A stretch of 64,000 nt of DNA from CAWGUU01 sp963825765. Its GTDB lineage: Bacteria > Actinomycetota > Acidimicrobiia > Acidimicrobiales > AC-14. Below the pieces are notes generated by a model. That model worked only from the letters and a program-made list of their open reading frames with translations, was not told the origin of the DNA and ran no database searches. Every line of letters begins with the position of its first letter. Position 1 is the stretch's first letter. Both the position numbers and the translations under genes were made by a program. The stretch spans positions 1 to 64,000 of the forward strand of contig CAWGUU010000012.1 of assembly GCA_963825765.1 (NCBI GenBank), written 5' to 3'. Positions 41,177 through 50,339 of this stretch are shown in pieces.

Positions 41177-42588
41177 ATGAAGGCGTCTCGAACCAGGGTC
41201 CGAGCGGTAGCCCTCGCGGCCATTCCCTTGGCCGCGATCTTCCTGACCACGCTGACGCCCACGGCGCAGGCCGACGTCGACACGGCGAGCGGAGCCGCGT
41301 ACGGGGCCACGGTCAACTCGAGCCTGCTGGGCCAGGTCATCGCCCCGACGCCTCTCGTCTCGGGGACGGCCACCGAGCCCGCCAACAGCTTCGGGCCGAC
41401 GTCCCAGTCGGCGATCCCCGTCAACATCCCGGGCCTGTTGTTCATCGGGGCGCTCAACGGGTTCACCGAGGGCGACGGAGTCGCCGCCGGCGATCCCACC
41501 GGCCACCTGGCGTTCGCCCAGAGCAGGGCCAGCGTCGCCGACGTCATCGTCGGCCTCAACGCCATCACCCTCGACGCCGTGGAGAGCGGGTGCCGCTCCG
41601 ACGGCGACGGCTCCACCGGCTTCACCGAGATCGTCGGCGGGGTCTTGAACGGCAACCCGATCATCACGACCCCCGCGGCCAACACGTTCCTGCAGATCCC
41701 GGGCATCCTCGAGGTCACCCTCAACGAGCAGATCCGCCAGGACATCCCCGGCGTCAGCTCCAGCATCATCGTGCGGGGGGCCCACATCGAAGTGTTCCCC
41801 GGCCTCGGCGGGCTGCTGGGCGTGGTCGACATCATCCTGGCCGAGTCCCAGTGCGCGGTCGCAGGACCTGACGTCCTCCTGACCACCACGAGCTCCTCGA
41901 CCTCCAGCTCCAGCAGCTCACAGCTCCAGCTCCAGCTCGTCGAGCTCCTCCTCCTCGAGCTCGAGCTCCTCCTCTTCGAGCTCCTCCAGCTCGAGCAGCT
42001 CCAGCTCGTCGAGCTCCAGCTCCTCCTCTTCGAGCTCCTCCACCAGCTCGACGAGCGTCACCTCGTCGACGACCTCCACCACCGTCGTGGGGCCGCCAGG
42101 CCCGCCAGGTCCTCCCGGACCCCCAGGCCCGCCAGGGCCTCCGGGTCCGCCAGGACCTCCGGGTCCGCCAGGACCCCCAGGTCCGCCAGGGCCTCGGTCC
42201 TCCCGGTCCCCCAGGGCCCCCAGGCGGCACCGTGGTCGTGAAGGTGATCGACGACGAAGACGACGTCCACAAGGTGGCGGTGCAGCACGCGAGCAAGCCT
42301 CTGGCTCGCACCGGCTCCAACCTCGTGCCGATGGTGGCGCTGGCCATGGTCGCCGTCGTGCTCGGCTCGATCGCCTACCGGAGCTCGAGCCCGACGCCGG
42401 TCACCCCTGGCGGAGCGCCCTCACCCGCCGGTCCTCCGGGCCCGGCACAGTTCCGGCCGCTGACGGTCAGGCCACGGCAGATGAAGCGCCGGGCGCAGGG
42501 CGACCCCCTGGACCCGGCCGTCACCGACGCCCTGGCCGCCTACGAGGCCCCGGCGCCGCCTGACGAACAGGAACCACCGTCGCCGTAA
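41177..42588 (+). pseudogene. Surface protein: choice-of-anchor-P-like domain, poly-Ser, collagen-like GPP repeat, LARTG sorting signal; two frameshifts
   Basis: From ATG 41177 (AAGGAG upstream) a signal peptide (AVALAAIPLAAIFLTTLTPT, then AQA) leads to a ~200-residue beta domain (VNSSLLGQVIAPTPLVSGTA, AVESGCRSDGDGSTGFTEIV) resembling the choice-of-anchor P family. After an extra base near 41920 the frame shifts to a run of about 45 Ser/Thr, then at least 13 Gly-Pro-Pro triplets. A second shift near 42197 leads to VVVKVIDDEDDVHKVAVQ, then LARTG (42301-42315), a membrane span (LVPMVALAMVAVVLGSIAY) and a ~60-residue tail. The architecture is that of a sortase-anchored stalked surface protein. 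The paralogue at 42771 confirms the joined frames. The frameshifts lie in low-complexity DNA. Confidence 0.72.
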
Positions 42589-42613
42589 CCGGCGCACAGC
42601 AAGCGTGACGTAC

Positions 42614-42645
42614 AAGCAGCCCGGCCCCAGCGGCCGGGCTGCTTG
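42614..42645. terminator. Strong hairpin, probable terminator
   Basis: An inverted repeat aagcagcccggcc / ggccgggctgctt with a five-base loop lies 26 bp after the first surface-protein gene. It is followed by gcatctgg rather than a T-run, as often in high-GC actinobacteria. It probably separates the two paralogous genes transcriptionally. Confidence 0.7.
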
Positions 42646-42770
42646 CATCTGGAGGACTCTGTCTCCGGGTCTGACGGGCTGTTCCGGGTGACGGCTGGCG
42701 GGCGTTCGACTAGGTTCGGGGCGCGGCGGCACAGCGGGTGGGACGGCGGGAAGCGGGGAGGGCGCGCAGG

Positions 42771-44155
42771 ATGGCACGGAGTCCCGAAGTGGACCGCGTG
42801 GGTGCGGTGCGGCAGGTGCGAACGCGGATGCGGATGCGGGCCGCAGCCCTGGCCGCCATCCCGCTGGCGGCGATGCTCGTCACGACCCTGTCGCCGACGG
42901 CTCAGGCCGACGTCGACTCCGTGTCCGGAAGCGCCTACGCCGCGTCCCTCAACTCCAGCCTCCTGGGCCAGGTCATCGCCCCCACGCCGCTGGTATCGGG
43001 GTCGGCCACCGAGCCGACCAACAGCTACGGGCCGATCAGTCAGTCGTCCCTGCCCGTCAACGTCATCGGCCTCCTGAGCATCGGCGTGCTCAACGGCTTC
43101 ACCCGGGGCGACGGCGTGGCCGCCGGCGATCCCACCGGGCACTTCGCTTTCGCCCAGAGCCGGGCCAGCGCGGCCGACATCGTCGTGGGGCTCGGTTCCC
43201 TCACCATCGACGCGGTCGAGAGCGGCTGCACGTCGAACGGCGACGGTTCCACCGGATTCACCGAGCTCATCGGTGCCGTCCTCGGCGGCAACCCGCTGAT
43301 CCAGTCGCCACTGCCCAACACCACCGTCGAGCTGCCCGGCATCCTCAGCATCGTCCTGAACGAGCAGACGGTGACCAACGCGCCCGGCAGCACCAGCATC
43401 AGGGTGCGGGCCCTCCACATCACCGTCCTACCCGGCCTCGGTGGCCTGCTCGGCGTGGTCGACGTCGTGATCGCGGAGTCCAACTGCGCCGCCTCCGGCC
43501 CCGACGTCAACTCCACCACCTCCTCCAGCACCACCCCGCCCACGTCGGCGCCTCCCACCAGCGCCCCGCCCACGAGTCCGCCGTCCACGGCTCCGCCCAC
43601 AAGCCCGCCGCCCACCCTGCCGCCCTCCACCGCCCCGCCGGTGACCCTGCCGCCGACCGTCCCGCCGACGCTCCCGCCGGTCGGCTCCACCGCCGCCCCC
43701 GTAGTCACTGTCAGGCCGGTGGTCACCACCACGGCCTTGGTGCGCACCGGCTCCGACCCGATGCCGTTGGTCGTGCTGGCCGGCGCCGCCATCCTCCTCG
43801 GCCTCGTCGCCTACCGGGGCAGCGGCCCCTCGCCGCTTCCGCACCGCGGACCCGTGACATCGGTGGCCGAGTACCGCCCGGTCGGGGTGCGCCCCGCCGC
43901 TCGGCGGCGCCTGGACCGGAGCAGCGCCCTCGATCCCGCCGTCACCGACGCAATCCACGCCCTGGAGGACGACGGCATCCGACCTGCGGCTACTCCCGAA
44001 AGCCTGCTACTACTCCCGAAAAGCCTGCTACTACTCCCGAAAAGCCTGCTACTACTCCCGAAAAGCCTGCTACTACTCCCGAAAAGCCTGCTACTACTCC
44101 CGAAAAGACAGGGAGAGGCCGAAGTCGCCGGCCGGATCGGTCCACCACCGGGTGA
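42771..44155 (+). CDS. Surface protein paralogue: choice-of-anchor-P-like domain, Pro/Thr stalk, LVRTG sorting signal (3' end in repeat)
   Basis: From ATG 42771 (GGGAGGG upstream), with signal peptide RAAALAAIPLAAMLVTTLSP. The ~200-residue domain is closely similar to that of the preceding gene (VVSGSATEPTNSYGPISQSS-like, AVESGCTSNGDGSTGFTELI). A Thr/Pro/Ser stalk follows (TPPTSAPPTSAPPTSPPSTA), then LVRTG (43737-43751), a membrane span (MPLVVLAGAAILLGLVAY) and a tail sharing LDPAVTDA with the paralogue. The tail then enters the 21-bp repeat. Read literally the frame runs on antisense to egtD until 44627. If the first repeat unit, which is 20 rather than 21 bp, lacks one A, the protein ends in PATTPEK repeats and a stop near 44155. 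I use that end with caution. Confidence 0.7.
43983..44107. repeat. 21-bp tandem repeat (1+5 units) holding the egtD stop codon
   Basis: Five perfect units cctgctactactcccgaaaag plus a degenerate 20-bp first unit. On the minus strand each unit reads F-R-E-stop-stop, and egtD ends at the first of these (TAG 44094-44096). On the plus strand it extends the surface-protein tail as PATTPEK or, in the unshifted frame, SLLLLPK. Confidence 0.94.
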
Positions 44156-45074
44156 GGGCCAGGCCGGCGGCGGCCAGCTCGGAGTCGACGCCGTCCCGGC
44201 GGAACTTGGCGCTGATCTCGGTCCGCATCTCCTCGCCGGCCTCGAAGGCGACGACAAGGCCGAGATCGGCGACGGTGACCTTCTGGGCGTCGGTGGACCG
44301 GAGCCACATCTCGATCCACTCCTGGTCGGCGTCCCACCGGGCCACGTGCTCGAAGCGGTCGAGGACGAAGTCGGCGCCGAGCTCGCGGTTGACCACGGCC
44401 AGCACGTTGCGGTTGAAGGCGGCGGTGACGCCGGCATCGTCGTCGTAGGCGGCCACCAGCCGGGCCGGGTCCTTGACCAGGTCGGTGCCCAGCAGGAGAC
44501 CGTCCCCGGGCGCCAGGTTGGCGGAGAGGGCGGCGAGGAACTCGGCCCGCTGCTTGGGGTCGAGGTTGCCGATGGTGCCGCCCAGGAACGCCACCAGCCG
44601 CCGCCCGCCGCCGGGGATCGTGCCTAGGTGGTGGTCGAAATCGCCACAGACGGCGTGCACGGCGACCGTGGGGTACTCGGCCGCCACCGCCGTGGCCGCT
44701 TGGCGCAGCGTCGCCTCGCTGACGTCGAAGGGGATGAACCGGCGCAGGCCGGCGCCCCCGGCGACGCAGGCGTCGAGGAGCAGGCGGGTCTTCTCCGACG
44801 TGCCCGAGCCGATCTCCACCAGGGTGTCGGCGCCACTGAGTGTCGCGATCTCGGGTGCCCGCTGGTCGAGGATCGTCCGCTCGCAGCGCGTGGGGTAGTA
44901 CTCGGGGAGCCGGGTGATCTCGTCGAACAGCTCCGACCCGCGCTCGTCGTAGAACCACTTGGGCGGCAGCTCCTTGGGCGACGACGTCAGGCCCTCGGCG
45001 ACGTCGGCCCGCAACGCCGAGCGCAGCGCGTCGGGCGCCAGGTGGACGTCGATGGTGCAGCGCCTGTCTGCCAT
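44094..45074 (-). CDS. egtD: L-histidine N(alpha)-methyltransferase EgtD
   Basis: A 326-residue SAM-dependent enzyme trimethylating histidine to hercynine, the first committed step of ergothioneine synthesis. Motifs include PPKWFYDERGSELFDEITRL, PEYYPTRCERTIL, motif I TLVEIGSGTSEKTRLLLDA, FIPFDVSEATLR, FLGGTIGNLDP and LLLGTDLVKDPARLVAAYDD. Length matches the family (~320). Start ATG 45074, 14 bp after the egtC stop. The stop is duplicated in the downstream tandem repeat. Confidence 0.96.
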   Translation of the reverse strand: MADRRCTIDVHLAPDALRSALRADVAEGLTSSPKELPPKWFYDERGSELFDEITRLPEYYPTRCERTILDQRAPEIATLSGADTLVEIGSGTSEKTRLLLDACVAGGAGLRRFIPFDVSEATLRQAATAVAAEYPTVAVHAVCGDFDHHLGTIPGGGRRLVAFLGGTIGNLDPKQRAEFLAALSANLAPGDGLLLGTDLVKDPARLVAAYDDDAGVTAAFNRNVLAVVNRELGADFVLDRFEHVARWDADQEWIEMWLRSTDAQKVTVADLGLVVAFEAGEEMRTEISAKFRRDGVDSELAAAGLALTRWWTDPAGDFGLSLSFRE

Positions 45075-45088
45075 CGGGGGAATTGTCG

Positions 45089-45844
45089 TCACGGGTGCAT
45101 CGTCCCGATGGTTACCCGTTCCGGCCCCGCTTCCACCATCGACCCCTCGGGCACCGGCCGCCACGCCGGGTCGTCGTCGTACGGCTCGGACGCCACGACC
45201 AGCCTGCCGTCGCCGCCCTCCAGCACGAACAGCGAGTGGCCGCAGGAGGTCGCCGCCAGCTCGTGACCGTCCGTCACGAGCATGTTGAGCCGGGCGTCCG
45301 TGATGCCGAGGACGGCGGGTACCACCGAGGCCAGCGCCTCGCCCAGGCCGGCACCGGTCCGCAGGGGCCCGAGGGCGAGAGCGAACAGCAGCTCGGAGTC
45401 GGCCGCCCCCTCGATGCCGGCGGCCTGCTCGTCGGGGACGAGCCGGCGCAGGCGAAGGCGCACCGACGGGTCGGTGCCATAGCCGTCGACCTCCCCGTTG
45501 TGGGCGAACAGCCACGGCCCGGCGGTGAACGGCGGCGTCCCGCTCTCCTCGATCGGGGCGGGCGGCGTGGCGTCACGCAGGGCCGCGAGAACCGCCGGCG
45601 ACTCCACCAGCCCGGCCAGGCTGGCGAAGGACCGGTCGCCCCAGATGGGCCGGGTGGTGCGGTACCGGGCCGGCTCCGGGCGGCGGGCCGGGTCGTACCA
45701 GCCCACGCCGAACCCGTCGGCGTTGACCGCCCCCGGCCGTTGGTGGCGGGGCGCCCACGCCTGGCGCCGCAGCGAGTGGGGCGGGTCGAGCACGACCGAC
45801 GCGATCGTCACAGGCGGCCCCAGGTACCCGAGGAACCTGCACAT
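45089..45844 (-). CDS. egtC: Gamma-glutamyl-hercynylcysteine sulfoxide hydrolase EgtC (class II amidotransferase)
   Basis: A 251-residue Ntn-hydrolase that removes the gamma-glutamyl group from the ergothioneine intermediate. It starts M-C-R-F-L-G-Y, so Cys2 becomes the N-terminal nucleophile. Other class II blocks are NADGFGVGWYDP, PWLFAHNGEVDGYG and GAADSELLFALAL. Length fits EgtC. It lies between egtB (22 bp upstream) and egtD (14 bp downstream), all on the minus strand, forming an operon. The presence of egtC implies a gamma-glutamylcysteine-dependent (EgtA) route, although egtA and egtE are not in the window. Confidence 0.94.
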   Translation of the reverse strand: MCRFLGYLGPPVTIASVVLDPPHSLRRQAWAPRHQRPGAVNADGFGVGWYDPARRPEPARYRTTRPIWGDRSFASLAGLVESPAVLAALRDATPPAPIEESGTPPFTAGPWLFAHNGEVDGYGTDPSVRLRLRRLVPDEQAAGIEGAADSELLFALALGPLRTGAGLGEALASVVPAVLGITDARLNMLVTDGHELAATSCGHSLFVLEGGDGRLVVASEPYDDDPAWRPVPEGSMVEAGPERVTIGTMHP

Positions 45845-45866
45845 CAGCTGCCCCACCTGAAAGGCA

Positions 45867-47174
45867 TCAAACAGGACGGGCACAGCGGAAGCCGGTGAAG
45901 ATCTGCCGGCGGATGGGGTAGTCCCAGTTGCGGAACGTGGTGCGGACTGCGGTGGGAGACGTGGCCCACGACCCGCCCCGCAGCACCTTGTAGCCGGGGA
46001 CGAAGAACACCTCGGAGTACTCGCGGTAGGGGAACGAGCGGAACCCGGGATACGGCCCGAAGTCGGACGACGTCCACTCCCACACGTCCCCGACCATCTG
46101 GTGGCACCCGTAGGCACTGGCGCCGGCGGGGTAGGCGCCGACCTCCGCCGGGCGGTAGTGGCTGCCTCCCAGGTTGGCGTGGGCCGGGGTCGGCTCCTCG
46201 TCGCCCCACGGGAACCGCCTCTTCTTGTCCCCTGGGCCCCACGAGGCGGCCTTCTCCCACTCGGCCTCGGTCGGCAGCCGCTTGCCCGCCCAGCGGGCGT
46301 AGGCGTCGGCCTCGTACCAGCAGACGTGCTGCACGGGCTCGTCGAGGGGAACGTCCTCGTGCCAGCCGAAGCGGATCCGGGACCACGACCGCCGCCCGTC
46401 CCCGGCGCGAACCCAGAACTGCGGGCTGCTCACCGAGCCCTCCTCCCGCCACCGCCAGCCCTCCGGCTCCCACCAGCGTGGGTGCTCGTAGCCGCCGTCC
46501 TCCATGAACTCGAGGTAGCAACGGTTGGTGACCGGCGCGGCGTCGATGAAGAAGGCCGGCAGGTCGACGGTGTGCGCCGGCCGCTCGTTGTCGTAGGCGA
46601 ACGCCTCGGTCTCGGTGCCCATCACGAATTCGCCGGCCGGGACGAGCAACTCTCCGCCCGGGTCGACCACCGCGGCGGGCGGCGGCGGCGCCAGCGGCCG
46701 GTAGCCCTCGCCGTCCATGAGCTGCAGGGTGGCGAGCATGGTCTCGTCGTGCTGGTGCTCGTGCTGGACGATCATCCCGTAGACGAACCCGCGGGACAGA
46801 AGGGGCCGGTCGTCGACGTCGAGGTCGACACGCTCCAGGGCGTCAAGCGCTCGGGCCCGCACGTCGGCGATGTAGCGCCGGGCCTCGGTGGGGCCGAGCA
46901 GCGGCAGCGCGGGACGGTTGGGCCGCGGGTGGCGGAAGGCGTCGTAGAGGTCGTCGAGGGTGGCGTCGATCGCGGGCGCCCCCGCCACCTCACGCAGGAG
47001 CCACAGCTCCTCGAAGTTGCCGACGTGGGCGAGGTCCCACACCAGCGGCGACATGATCGGCGACAGCTGGCGGCGCAGGTCGGCGTCGTCCAGGGGGGCC
47101 AACAGGTCGAGGGACCGGCTCCTCGCCGCCTCCAGCTCGTCCGCCAGCCGTTCCCACAGGTCCACGGCCACCAA
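45867..47174 (-). CDS. egtB: Ergothioneine biosynthesis sulfoxide synthase EgtB
   Basis: About 435 residues: an N-terminal DinB-like domain and a C-terminal formylglycine-generating-enzyme-type domain. It couples hercynine with gamma-glutamylcysteine using O2 and non-heme iron. The three iron histidines are visible in WDLAHVGNFEE and HEHQHDETML (H-x3-H). The C-terminal domain has GEFVMGTETEAFAYDNERPA, RLPTEAEWEKAA, GDVWEWTSSDFGPYPGF and VLRGGSWATSP. Start is ambiguous: TTG 47174, GTG 47171 and GTG 47165 are within nine bases. It is first in egtB-egtC-egtD and divergent from ilvD. Confidence 0.95.
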   Translation of the reverse strand: MVAVDLWERLADELEAARSRSLDLLAPLDDADLRRQLSPIMSPLVWDLAHVGNFEELWLLREVAGAPAIDATLDDLYDAFRHPRPNRPALPLLGPTEARRYIADVRARALDALERVDLDVDDRPLLSRGFVYGMIVQHEHQHDETMLATLQLMDGEGYRPLAPPPPAAVVDPGGELLVPAGEFVMGTETEAFAYDNERPAHTVDLPAFFIDAAPVTNRCYLEFMEDGGYEHPRWWEPEGWRWREEGSVSSPQFWVRAGDGRRSWSRIRFGWHEDVPLDEPVQHVCWYEADAYARWAGKRLPTEAEWEKAASWGPGDKKRRFPWGDEEPTPAHANLGGSHYRPAEVGAYPAGASAYGCHQMVGDVWEWTSSDFGPYPGFRSFPYREYSEVFFVPGYKVLRGGSWATSPTAVRTTFRNWDYPIRRQIFTGFRCARPV

Positions 47175-47216
47175 ACTAAAGGAGCCACGTCACCTGGCTG
47201 TGCCACCATCGATGTC

Positions 47217-48884
47217 ATGGATCTGAGGAGCCGCGAGGTCACCAGCGGATACGAGCGGGCCCCGGCCCGGGCCATGCTTCGAGCCGTCGGCATGACCGAC
47301 GACGACTGGACGAAGCCCCAGGTGGGCGTGGCCAGCAGCTGGAACGAGGTCACCCCCTGCAACATGCCGCTCGACCGCCTGGCCAAGCGGGCCAAGGTCG
47401 GCGTGCGGGCGGCGGGCGGGTTCCCCCTCGAGTTCGTGACGATCGCGGTGTCGGACGGCATCTCGATGGGCCACGAGGGCATGCGGGCCTCCCTGGTGAG
47501 CCGGGAGGTGATCGCCGACTCCATCGAGACGGTGATGCACGCCGAGCGCTTCGACGCCCTCGTCACCCTCGCCGGGTGCGACAAGTCGCTTCCCGGGATG
47601 CTCATGGCCGCAGCCCGGCTCAACCTGCCCGCCGTCTTCCTCTACGGCGGCACCATCCTCCCGGGACGGGGCAGCCACGGTGAGGCCCTCGACATCGTCA
47701 GCGTGTTCGAGGCGGTCGGATCCCACGCCGCCGGCAAGCTCACCGCCGAGGAGCTGTCCCTGATCGAGCACAACGCCTGCCCCACGATCGGCTCCTGCGC
47801 CGGCATGTTCACCGCCAACACCATGGCGGCGGTGGCCGAGGCCCTCGGGATGTCGCTGCCCGGCTCGTCGTCGGCACCGGCCGTCGACCGCCGCCGCGAC
47901 GACCTCGCCTATGCCAGCGGCCAGGCGGTCGTCGCCCTGGTCGAGGCCGGCATCCGACCCCGCCAGATCATGACCCGGGAGGCGTTCGAGAACGCCATCG
48001 CCGTGGTCAACGCCCTGGGTGGGTCCACCAACGCCGTGCTCCACCTGCTGGCCATCGCCAACGAGGCCAGGGTCGACCTCGAGCTCGACGACTTCAACAA
48101 GGTCGGCCGCCGGGTCGCCCACGTGGCCGACATGAAGCCCCACGGCCGCTACCACATGACCGACCTCGACGCCGTCGGCGGCGTCCCGGTGGTCATGCGC
48201 CAGCTGCTCGAGGCCGGGCTGCTCCACGGCGACTGCCTCACCGTCACCGGCCGGACGATGGCCGAGAACCTGGCCGTCCTCGACCCGCCCACCCCCGACG
48301 GCAGGGTCGTCCACCCCCTCGACGCACCGATGCACAGCGAGGGTGGCATCGCCGTGCTGCGGGGAACGCTCGCCCCCAAGGGGGCGGTCGTGAAGGTGGC
48401 CGGCATCGACGTGCTGCGCTTCGAGGGCCGGGCCCGGGTCTTCGACGGCGAGGCGGCGGCCATGGAGGCGATCCTGGCCGGCGGGATCCATCCCGGCGAC
48501 GTCGTCGTGATCCGCTACGAAGGGCCCAAGGGAGGGCCGGGCATGCGGGAGATGCTGGCCGTGACCGGTGCGATGAAGGGGGCCGGCAGGGGTGCCGACA
48601 CCGCTCTCGTCACCGACGGGAGGTTCTCCGGGGGCACCCACGGCTTCTGCGTGGGACATGTCGCACCCGAAGCGGTGGACGGCGGCCCGATCGGCCTGGT
48701 GGCCGAGGGCGACACCATCGTGATCGACGCCGACGCCCGCACCATCGACGTGCTCGTCGACGACGCCACCCTCGCTCTGCGGCGGGCCGACCAGAAGATG
48801 CCGGCGCCGCTCTACACCACCGGTGTGCTGGCCAAATACGCCAAGCTGGTCACCGGCGCCGAGCGGGGAGCGATCACCGAGTAG
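47217..48884 (+). CDS. ilvD: Dihydroxy-acid dehydratase
   Basis: A 555-residue Fe-S dehydratase of valine/isoleucine synthesis. It has VTPCNMPLDRLA (first cluster cysteine), VTLAGCDKSLPGMLMAAARL (second) and PTIGSCAGMFTANTMAAVAE (third). SDGISMGHEGMRASLVSRE and VTDGRFSGGTHGFCVGHVAPE are substrate and C-terminal signatures. ATG 47217 leaves about 42 bp to egtB. No strong Shine-Dalgarno is close to the ATG, so a leaderless or weakly initiated start is possible. The longer open frame upstream is antisense to egtB and was discarded. Other ilv genes follow at 50490. Confidence 0.96.
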   Translation: MDLRSREVTSGYERAPARAMLRAVGMTDDDWTKPQVGVASSWNEVTPCNMPLDRLAKRAKVGVRAAGGFPLEFVTIAVSDGISMGHEGMRASLVSREVIADSIETVMHAERFDALVTLAGCDKSLPGMLMAAARLNLPAVFLYGGTILPGRGSHGEALDIVSVFEAVGSHAAGKLTAEELSLIEHNACPTIGSCAGMFTANTMAAVAEALGMSLPGSSSAPAVDRRRDDLAYASGQAVVALVEAGIRPRQIMTREAFENAIAVVNALGGSTNAVLHLLAIANEARVDLELDDFNKVGRRVAHVADMKPHGRYHMTDLDAVGGVPVVMRQLLEAGLLHGDCLTVTGRTMAENLAVLDPPTPDGRVVHPLDAPMHSEGGIAVLRGTLAPKGAVVKVAGIDVLRFEGRARVFDGEAAAMEAILAGGIHPGDVVVIRYEGPKGGPGMREMLAVTGAMKGAGRGADTALVTDGRFSGGTHGFCVGHVAPEAVDGGPIGLVAEGDTIVIDADARTIDVLVDDATLALRRADQKMPAPLYTTGVLAKYAKLVTGAERGAITE

Positions 48885-48991
48885 GCAGGCCTCGGCGGTC
48901 ACGGTGTGGCGGTGCGCCGGCGGGGGGAAGCTTGCTTCGGAGGGCCAATTTGAGGCAGAATTCGGCCACTAAGAGCGGGGAGAGTTCGGCT

Positions 48992-50296
48992 ATGGGGCAC
49001 GTTCAGCGGTTGACGGCGGGTCACGAACGTACGCGCATGATCGCCGGCGTCCTGATGCTGGTCGCCGGCCTGGCTCTCTTCAGCCTGGCCCGCGCCCCTG
49101 GGGCCAACGGCCAGCTGCTCAACGTGAGCATCGGCAACAGCGGCGGCGGCACGGCCAGCACGGGCGGCAACAGCGCCACCGGCAACGACTCCACGAACGA
49201 GGCGTCCTCCTCCAGCACCAGCGGCGGCCTCATCAACGCCAATGTCGACCTGGGCGCTCCGTCCAACACCTCCTCCGGCACCGCCGACGTCAACTCCGGC
49301 CCGGCCACCGCCACGGGCAACGCGTCCGGCACCGGCGTGAACCAGGCCACCGACGGCACCGGTTCCACCTTCACCCCCTTCTTCTCCCAGCCGGCCGGCC
49401 AGTCCGCCTCGGTCACCAACGACGGCTCCGCCACCGCCTCCACGGGCGGCAACACCGCCACCGGCAACAGCTCCGACAACACCGCCACGTTCAGCCAGAC
49501 CGCCACGGGCGGCCTCATCGGCGCCAACGTGAACCTCGGCGGCGGGCCCTCCAACACCTCCACCGGCACCGCCACCATCAACTCCGGCCCGGCCACCGCC
49601 GCCGGCAACACCGCCGGCAACCAGGTCAACCAGGCCCGGGCGGTCGGCGACCCGAGCGGTGGCTTCATCGCCGGTACGCCCTTCGCCCCCGGTCTCGCCC
49701 CCGGCACGGTGAGCGGGCTCGGGAGCTCGTTCGACCCCTGCAGCGGCCGCTTCTTCCCGTTCTCGCCGTTCTCCACCGGCGGCGGCCAGGGCGCCAGCAT
49801 CGACAACGCCGGCACCGCCAGCGCCAGCACGGGCAACAACACCGCGGTCGGCAACAACTCCACCAACACCGCCACGCTCAGCCAGTCGGCGTCGGGCGGC
49901 CTCATCGGCCTCAACCTCAACCTGGGCAGCCCCACCAACAACTCCACGGGTACCGCCACCATCAACTCCGGCGCCGCCACCGCCACCGGCAACCAGTCCA
50001 CCAACGCCGTCAGCCAGTTCTGCGGTCAGGCCGCCGGCGCCACCCCCGTGGTGGCCAGGAACCCGATCACCGGGGCCCCCTTTGCCGTTCCGGTGATCCA
50101 CAAGGCCCACCACGGCCAGGTGGTCAAGGCCCAGACGCTGGCCCGCACCGGCCTCGAGTCCAGCCTGGCCCTCGTGGCCGCCGCCCTGGTCGTGGCCGGC
50201 ATGGCGCTGCTGCTGCCCGCCCGCCGGCGCCTGGCCGAAGCCGAGGCCGGCCCCCGGGTCCGCACCTCGGAATGGAACGACATCGTCCGCTGGTAA
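48992..50296 (+). CDS. Secreted Asn/Thr/Gly-rich beta-repeat protein with LARTG sorting signal
   Basis: About 434 residues from ATG 48992 (GGGGAGAG upstream). A signal peptide (MIAGVLMLVAGLALFSLARA) is followed by three copies of a ~110-residue repeat. Each copy has the pattern ASTGGNxATGN, GGLIxxNVxLG, PSNTSxGTAxxNSGPATAxGN and N-Q, suggesting a beta-solenoid or fibre. Linkers contain FTPFFSQPAGQ and FDPCSGRFFPFSPF. The C-terminus has LARTG (50138-50152), a membrane span (SLALVAAALVVAGMALLLP) and ARRRLAEAE, matching an LAxTG-type sortase signal. No sortase gene is in the window. It lies between ilvD and the ilvB leader but is unrelated to amino acid synthesis. Confidence 0.75.
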   Translation: MGHVQRLTAGHERTRMIAGVLMLVAGLALFSLARAPGANGQLLNVSIGNSGGGTASTGGNSATGNDSTNEASSSSTSGGLINANVDLGAPSNTSSGTADVNSGPATATGNASGTGVNQATDGTGSTFTPFFSQPAGQSASVTNDGSATASTGGNTATGNSSDNTATFSQTATGGLIGANVNLGGGPSNTSTGTATINSGPATAAGNTAGNQVNQARAVGDPSGGFIAGTPFAPGLAPGTVSGLGSSFDPCSGRFFPFSPFSTGGGQGASIDNAGTASASTGNNTAVGNNSTNTATLSQSASGGLIGLNLNLGSPTNNSTGTATINSGAATATGNQSTNAVSQFCGQAAGATPVVARNPITGAPFAVPVIHKAHHGQVVKAQTLARTGLESSLALVAAALVVAGMALLLPARRRLAEAEAGPRVRTSEWNDIVRW

Positions 50297-50339
50297 CGGG
50301 TGGCGGGTCGGCCCTCCGCCGTGCCACACTGATGGCCTG

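Noticed and set aside
41920..42080. Leu/Glu-rich protein segment (LLLLELELLLFELLQLEQLQ) in the unshifted frame
   Set aside because: It is the wrong frame of a serine codon run; the alternative frame gives poly-Ser followed by GPP repeats and a conserved C-terminus shared with the paralogue.
44156..44627. C-terminal extension of the second surface protein
   Set aside because: The open frame is antisense to egtD and follows a one-base discrepancy in the first repeat unit.
46101..47216. Long N-terminal extension of ilvD
   Set aside because: It is antisense to egtB; the IlvD family start is at 47217.
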